DNA of 64,000 nucleotides from Verrucomicrobiaceae bacterium (GTDB lineage Bacteria; Verrucomicrobiota; Verrucomicrobiia; Verrucomicrobiales; Akkermansiaceae). A program made the translations under genes and the position numbers. A model generated the notes under the pieces. It did no database searches, was not told the DNA's origin, and worked only from the letters and a program-made list of their open reading frames with translations. Shown here one piece after another: positions 58,579 to 64,000 of the stretch (position 1 is the first letter of the stretch; each line of letters begins with the position of its first letter). The stretch lies in the NCBI GenBank assembly GCA_027485615.1, contig JAIXQS010000017.1, positions 29,519 to 93,518 on the forward strand, written 5' to 3'.

Positions 58579-61500
58579 ATGAAAATCATACGCGAACTCT
58601 TCGACCAAAAGCGCCCGATTGACCGGCAGATCGTCGCCGTCATCAACTATGCGGCGGATGATGAAAAACTGATCCGTCAGGAAGTCGCCGAATACGAGAT
58701 CACCGACAGCCTCGCCCACCATTACGAGCGCTTCATGAACAATCTCGATGCCGGCTTCAAAGGCGGCGGCGGTCACGAGGTAGGCGTGTGGGTCTCCGGC
58801 TTCTATGGTTCGGGCAAAAGCTCCTTCACGAAATATCTCGGTTTCGCGCTCGATCCCGGCCGCAAGGTCGGCAGCGAGTCCTTTCTGAAATGTTTCCAGG
58901 ATCAAATCCCGGCTGCGCCTTTACGCGCACAACTTGGCACACTCGCGAAGAATTTCCCGGCTACCGTGATCATGATCGATCTCGCGTCAGTGGCATCCGC
59001 CAACGCGGCCAACGATGGCATCTCCCGCATCGCCTATCACAAGGTGCTGGAGTGGGCTGGCTACTCGAAGGACGAGAAAATCTCGTTGCTCGAACTCATG
59101 GTCGAGCGCGACGGCCTCAAGGACGGGTTTATTGCCGGCATTGAGGAGGCCGGTTACACATGGGACGAACTCCAGAACGACCTGCTCGCCGCCAATGCGA
59201 TTGTGAGCCAGGTGGCTTGCAAGCTCTACCCCAAGCTGTGGGCCGACAGCGCCTCCTTCTCCCGCACCAAGGTCGATTCGATCTACGGCGAGGACGAGCG
59301 GCTAAAGCAGATGCTCGATCTCATCGAGCGCCGCACCGGCAACCGGCGTGTCATTTTCATCCTTGATGAGGTCGGCCAGTTCATCGAGGGCACCAACCGT
59401 CTCATCCTCAACCTCCAGGGATTCGCCGAAAACCTCAAGAATATCGGGCAGGGACAGGCATGGATCATAGCCACCGCCCAGCAGACATTGCCGATGGCCG
59501 GCCCGCTCTTCAAACTCAAGGATCGGTTCCCCGACCCGCTGCGCGTTGACATCGAATCCACCGACATCCGGGAAATCACCTACCGGCGTTTGCTCAAGAA
59601 ATCCCCCGAGGCGATCACCTTGCTCAAGAAGATCTTCGGTGATCACTCCGGAGCCATCACCGCCGCCACCCAGCTCAAGAACACCAAACACATCCAGACC
59701 CATCTGGATGCCGATGAGTTCTCCCGGCTCTATCCCTTCCTTCCGCAGCATTTCAATATCCTGATGGAGTTGCTCCGTGGGCTGGCCCGCTCCACAGGCG
59801 GCATCGGACTGCGTTCCACTCTAAAGGTGATCCAGGATGTGCTGGTGGACATCAAGGGCCAGCAAACGGGCACCCACCTCGCGGATATGCCGGTCGGCAT
59901 CCTCGCCACCGCAGACATATTCTACGACACCCTGCGCGCCGACATCGAGCGTGCCAACCGCCCTCTGGTGGAGGCCGTTGCCAAGGTCGCCACCGCTTAT
60001 GGTGCCGGCTCACTACATCACCGTATTGCCAAGACTGTGGCAGTTCTGCAGCTCGTCGAAGGCTTTCCCGTGAGTTCGGAAAACGTCGCCGCAATGCTGC
60101 ACTCCGCTGCCGACGCAACGCCCTTGTTCGAAACCGTGGCCAAGGCTGCCACGGAGATGTGCGACGACAAGGAACTGCCTCTCGAACTCGTGGATGGTTC
60201 CCTGCGCTTCATGAGCGAGGCCGTGGCGCAGATCCTCATCGACCAGGGATCGCTCGTCCCTTCATCGAGCGACCAGCTCACCATCCTCAATGAAATCCTG
60301 CGTGAGCAGATCTTCTCCCCGGAGCCGGCGGCTCGCTTGGAAAACACCAAGAATGTCAAAGCCCAGGTCAAGCTGCTCCACGGCACCATGCCCGTGGCCG
60401 TCACCCATTCGAAGGAGGATGTGGAACTCCATTTGGAGCTAGCGCCTGCCGCAGAAGTGCCTAACCGCATCAAGGATCGCATCAACGATTCACGGGTTCC
60501 TGCCAACCGCAATGTCCTCTATCTCCTCGGCGAGGACACCCGTGAGATCCGCGACACCATCACCCGGATCTACCGCTGTGAGGAAATCCACCGCCGCCAC
60601 CGCACAGAGGCTGCCGAGAAGGAGGTTTCCCAATATATCATCGCCCAGAAAAGCCGCGCAGAGGTTCTGAAGCGCAACCTCGATACCATCCTGCAAAACG
60701 CCTTTCTCAAGGGTTCCTTCGTCTTCCGTGGCACCAACACCGCAGTTGCCACCCGAGGCACCGAGCTGCGCCAAGCCTGCAATGGCCAGCTTGCCCACGT
60801 CGCGGCGGAGGTCTTCCCATCCTACAAGCAGGCTCCGCAGAACCTTGACGCCAATATCGCCGAAAAGCTTTTGCTCGCTCCTGATCTATCAGTGGTTCCT
60901 TCGGCCACCGATCCGCTCGGCATCGTGGACAAAGCCGGCGCGGCCACCAAGATCCGCACCGACCATGCGGCGCTGGTGTCCTTGCTCGACTACCTGCGCT
61001 CCCGTGGCGAGGTGGATGGGCGCAAAATGCTCGATGACTTCAACCGTGCCCCCTACGGCTGGTTCAAGGACACCACCCGCTACCTCGCCGCCGGCCTGCT
61101 CATTTCCCAGTCCATCCGCATCAAGGTGGGTGGCCAGTGGCTCGAAGCGGTCGGCCCCAAGGCTACCGAAGCGCTCAAGAACAACAACAACTTCGCCAAG
61201 ATCGACGTCGCCACCAACGACAAGCAGATCCCGCAGGAAACCCTCAACCGCGCCGCCAAGCGCCTGCTGGATCTCACCGGCGAGAAAGTCCTGCCCATGG
61301 CACCGCGCATCAGCCAGGCGGTGCTGAAACACTTCCCGGCTTTCCGCAATGAATACGCTTCGCTGGCTGTCGAACTCACCTCGTCGAGTTTACCCGGCTC
61401 GCCGCGTGCGCAGTCCCTGTCCAAACGTCTCACCCAGGTGCTCGACCGCGATGCCTCCGACGCCCCTGTCACCCTCGGCGCGGAAGAGGCCTCTCTGGTG

Positions 61501-62199
61501 GATGATCTCTCATGGGCACGCGAAGTCCGCAAGGCGCTCGACAACGAACTCGGCAGGGATGCCGGGGAAGCCGCGACTCTCTCGTCCTCCATCGGGGGTC
61601 TGCCGAAAGTCGGCATACTCGAACAGCTTGTCAGTTCCACCACGATCCTGCGCGATGAGTTGCAGGAATGCCTCGCCCGTGAGGACTTCTACACCGTCGC
61701 ATCGGACATCCGGAATCGCCTGACCGCCCTGCGCGAGCAGGTCAAGTCGGCCGCCAGCGGGCTGGGACAGGAAATCGCCGCCCACCTTGATGGCCAACGC
61801 GAGTCCATCATGAACATGCCAGAGTGGAGCGAACTCCCGGCGGATGACCGCTCCGAGTTTTCCGGTCAACTGGATGGAACAACCCTGCCCGAAGCCACCG
61901 ACATCGCCGGCATCCGCAACCTGCTCAACCGCCGTATGGAGTTGGATTCCAACCTCTCCCAGATCCGCAGCTCCGTCCTTGATCGCCACAAGAAACGGCA
62001 GGAGGTAAAGATTCTCCCTCCGCCCCCAGAACAGGATCCCACAAAGCTAAGTTCAAACACTCCCGCCAAAGTCCGCTTCCGTAAGTCCTACCTCAAACAA
62101 GACTTGCCTCACCTCGAAAAATCCCTCGCCCAACTCGACGAGGCCGTCACCTCCCTCAAGAAGGAGGATGTCGTCGAGATCCAACTCAATCTCGACTGA
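58579..62199 (+). CDS. brxC: BrxC, BREX P-loop ATPase
   Basis: VGVWVSGFYGSGKSSFTKYLGFAL Walker A; RRVIFILDEVGQFI Walker B-like; 1206 aa. Confidence 0.92.
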   Translation: MKIIRELFDQKRPIDRQIVAVINYAADDEKLIRQEVAEYEITDSLAHHYERFMNNLDAGFKGGGGHEVGVWVSGFYGSGKSSFTKYLGFALDPGRKVGSESFLKCFQDQIPAAPLRAQLGTLAKNFPATVIMIDLASVASANAANDGISRIAYHKVLEWAGYSKDEKISLLELMVERDGLKDGFIAGIEEAGYTWDELQNDLLAANAIVSQVACKLYPKLWADSASFSRTKVDSIYGEDERLKQMLDLIERRTGNRRVIFILDEVGQFIEGTNRLILNLQGFAENLKNIGQGQAWIIATAQQTLPMAGPLFKLKDRFPDPLRVDIESTDIREITYRRLLKKSPEAITLLKKIFGDHSGAITAATQLKNTKHIQTHLDADEFSRLYPFLPQHFNILMELLRGLARSTGGIGLRSTLKVIQDVLVDIKGQQTGTHLADMPVGILATADIFYDTLRADIERANRPLVEAVAKVATAYGAGSLHHRIAKTVAVLQLVEGFPVSSENVAAMLHSAADATPLFETVAKAATEMCDDKELPLELVDGSLRFMSEAVAQILIDQGSLVPSSSDQLTILNEILREQIFSPEPAARLENTKNVKAQVKLLHGTMPVAVTHSKEDVELHLELAPAAEVPNRIKDRINDSRVPANRNVLYLLGEDTREIRDTITRIYRCEEIHRRHRTEAAEKEVSQYIIAQKSRAEVLKRNLDTILQNAFLKGSFVFRGTNTAVATRGTELRQACNGQLAHVAAEVFPSYKQAPQNLDANIAEKLLLAPDLSVVPSATDPLGIVDKAGAATKIRTDHAALVSLLDYLRSRGEVDGRKMLDDFNRAPYGWFKDTTRYLAAGLLISQSIRIKVGGQWLEAVGPKATEALKNNNNFAKIDVATNDKQIPQETLNRAAKRLLDLTGEKVLPMAPRISQAVLKHFPAFRNEYASLAVELTSSSLPGSPRAQSLSKRLTQVLDRDASDAPVTLGAEEASLVDDLSWAREVRKALDNELGRDAGEAATLSSSIGGLPKVGILEQLVSSTTILRDELQECLAREDFYTVASDIRNRLTALREQVKSAASGLGQEIAAHLDGQRESIMNMPEWSELPADDRSEFSGQLDGTTLPEATDIAGIRNLLNRRMELDSNLSQIRSSVLDRHKKRQEVKILPPPPEQDPTKLSSNTPAKVRFRKSYLKQDLPHLEKSLAQLDEAVTSLKKEDVVEIQLNLD

Positions 62200-62236
62200 T
62201 TTGCTGCCGTTTAATCAGAACATCTTCGATTTTCAC

Positions 62237-63079
62237 ATGTTCCATTTACTTGTTAGTGCGAGAGGTTGGCGGCCTACAGGAGATTCGTTGGGGCATGATC
62301 GGATCTTCGAATATACGGAAGACGCGTTGGTAACCCGGTTTAAACCGGACGGCAGGCTGAACATGGAGGAGGTGAGAGTTCACCCAGCCGTATTCGTCGC
62401 TGAAACCAACGGAAGTGGTGATGACCTCGCGAGGGTTGGATACATACAGCGAGTCACCCCACTGGGCAGAGAAGTCAGAATTGAATACGCCTTTGATTCC
62501 AACGTGCCTCCCATTACGCACGATGAGTTCAGGTCGCTTGCTGCCGACCTTCAGATTTCGTCATTCGAACTCAATCGCACTCACTGGGCTATCAAGGATG
62601 TTGATCTTTTCAAAGTCCTGCACGCGAAACGAATTGGCCGGCCGCTTTCTCCGACCGTCTTTTCCTTTGCGGATTTGACCCGTCCCCAAGACGATCTCAT
62701 CTCCGTTATGATGCCTTTTGCGCCGCAATTCACGCAGGTGTATGAGGCGCTAAAGGCCGTCGCGTCAGAACTCGATTTGAAATGCCTCAGAGCTGACGAC
62801 ATTTGGGAGAATGCCGCTGTCATTCAGGATGTCGTCTCTCTGATCTGCCGTTCAAGAATCGTTGTGTGCGACTGTAGCGACCGGAATCCCAACGTTTTCT
62901 ACGAAGCCGGAATTGCTCACTCACTTGGCAAGGATGTGATTCTGATCGCGCAATCGAAAGGTGACATTCCATTCGACCTCCAGCACTTGCGCTACGTCAC
63001 CTACAAGAACAACGGTGAGGGGGTGCAACAGCTCCAGGCTGAGCTTCGACCAAAGATCAACCAACTCATTGGTTCGTGA
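62237..63079 (+). CDS. TIR/nucleoside-2-deoxyribosyltransferase-like protein embedded in the BREX operon
   Basis: LISVMMPFAPQFTQVYEALKAVASELDLKCLRADDIWENAAVIQDVVSLICRSRIVVCDCSDRNPNVFYEAGIAHSLGKDVILIAQ. Confidence 0.78.
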   Translation: MFHLLVSARGWRPTGDSLGHDRIFEYTEDALVTRFKPDGRLNMEEVRVHPAVFVAETNGSGDDLARVGYIQRVTPLGREVRIEYAFDSNVPPITHDEFRSLAADLQISSFELNRTHWAIKDVDLFKVLHAKRIGRPLSPTVFSFADLTRPQDDLISVMMPFAPQFTQVYEALKAVASELDLKCLRADDIWENAAVIQDVVSLICRSRIVVCDCSDRNPNVFYEAGIAHSLGKDVILIAQSKGDIPFDLQHLRYVTYKNNGEGVQQLQAELRPKINQLIGS

Positions 63080-63132
63080 ACCGAACCTGAAAACGAGCAA
63101 ACCACTTCTCTGATCACTTTCCGCTTCTCCCA

Positions 63133-64000
63133 ATGTCCTTCGACCAAAAAACCCGCAACCTGCTCCAGCGCACCGTCAGTGCCTGCCGCAAGATCCTCGA
63201 CGACGAGTTCGCCTCCCAGCGTCGTGAGATCTTCGGTATCAATGACGACGGCACCGCCGCGCCGCTGGAATTGCTCGGGCACTTGCCGGATGAGGACATG
63301 CAGACCGCCAAACTCTTGCGCGACCGGCTCGACCACCTCGTCGTCGGCCTCACCGCACACGGGAAAAAGGAAGCGGATGCCCGCAAGGAATCCGTCGGCC
63401 GCCTGACCCGCGAGCTGGCCTTCACCGTGCTGAACCGCCTCGCCGCCCTGCGCATGGCGGAGGAACGCGAAATCGTGCTCGAATGCGTGCGCCACGGTCT
63501 CCAGTCCGAGGGCTTCCTGCTCTTCCAACAATCCGCCGGCGGTGCCTTCGGCGACAGCTACCACAGCTACCGCGCCTATCTGTTCGTGCTCTTCGATGAA
63601 CTCGCCATCGACCTCGGCGGCCTCTTCAGCCGCTGGGATCCCGCTGGCCTCTTGTTCCCCGGTTCGGAGGCATTGGAAGCCGTGCTCCACGAACTCAACG
63701 GCTCCGGCAGCGCCGCCGCCCGCGACAACCTCACGCCGGATCAGTTCAACGCCATCTGGAGCGAGGACGAGACCATCGGCTGGATCTATCAGTATTACAA
63801 CGATCCCGCCGAGCGGAAGAAGATGCGCGATGAATCCGCCGCCCCGCGCAACAGCCGGGAAATGGCCGTCCGCAACCAGTTCTTCACGCCCCGCTACGTC
63901 GTCGAGTTCCTCACCGACAATAGCCTGGGCAGGCTCTGGTATGAGATGACCAAGGGCAAGACCGCACTAAAGGATCGCTGCCGCTACATGATCCGGAGAC
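63133..64000 (+). CDS. pglX: PglX, BREX adenine-specific DNA methyltransferase (N-terminal part; runs off window)
   Basis: Open frame from ATG 63133 with no stop: MSFDQKTRNLLQRTVSACRKILDDEF...NQFFTPRYVVEFLTDNSLGRLWYEMTKGK. Absent from the ORF track because it has no stop in the window. Confidence 0.85.
   Translation, partial: MSFDQKTRNLLQRTVSACRKILDDEFASQRREIFGINDDGTAAPLELLGHLPDEDMQTAKLLRDRLDHLVVGLTAHGKKEADARKESVGRLTRELAFTVLNRLAALRMAEEREIVLECVRHGLQSEGFLLFQQSAGGAFGDSYHSYRAYLFVLFDELAIDLGGLFSRWDPAGLLFPGSEALEAVLHELNGSGSAAARDNLTPDQFNAIWSEDETIGWIYQYYNDPAERKKMRDESAAPRNSREMAVRNQFFTPRYVVEFLTDNSLGRLWYEMTKGKTALKDRCRYMIRR

Larger units (their letters stand above)
47857..64000. mobile_element. Integrative element (satellite/genomic-island-like) in tRNA-fMet with integrase, ATPase, terminase-small-like genes and BREX cargo; right end outside window
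   Basis: tRNA 3' fragment, adjacent tyrosine integrase, phage-like small genes, defence cargo. Confidence 0.75.

Overview
A 64 kb, high-GC bacterial window. Gene content and style suggest Verrucomicrobia-like, but this is inference. About 1-47.8 kb looks chromosomal: vapBC, a DEAH helicase (HrpA-like), nadD, a PhoR/PhoB-like pair, ExbB/ExbD, queE, pxpBC-pxpA, an operon of 'NGD'-repeat secreted paralogues, a SNF2 helicase, a Y-family polymerase, hicAB, uvrB, a putative metal-handling cluster (two His-rich choice-of-anchor-M-like proteins, a TonB receptor and a COG0523 GTPase) and a subtilase. At about 47,857 the 3' half of an initiator tRNA-Met marks the chromosomal edge of an integrative element that runs off the right end of the window. 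The element carries a tyrosine integrase, a RepA-like ATPase with an adjacent repeat/hairpin region that could be a replication origin, and three terminase-small-subunit-like ORFs, with no large terminase, portal or capsid gene visible. It ends, within the window, in a BREX defence operon of type-6-like order: brxE-brxA-brxB-brxC-[TIR/NDT-like gene]-pglX. pglX is cut by the window edge and is absent from the ORF track. The leading candidate for an undescribed system is this satellite-like tRNA-fMet element carrying a BREX locus with a predicted nucleotide-processing effector between brxC and pglX. Other notable observations: in-frame dispersed-repeat insertions in the helicase gene, a toxin-antitoxin module flanked by a direct duplication of a neighbouring gene's 3' end, and a possible uncharacterised zinc/copper uptake cluster. 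All family calls come from reading motifs; no database searches were run.
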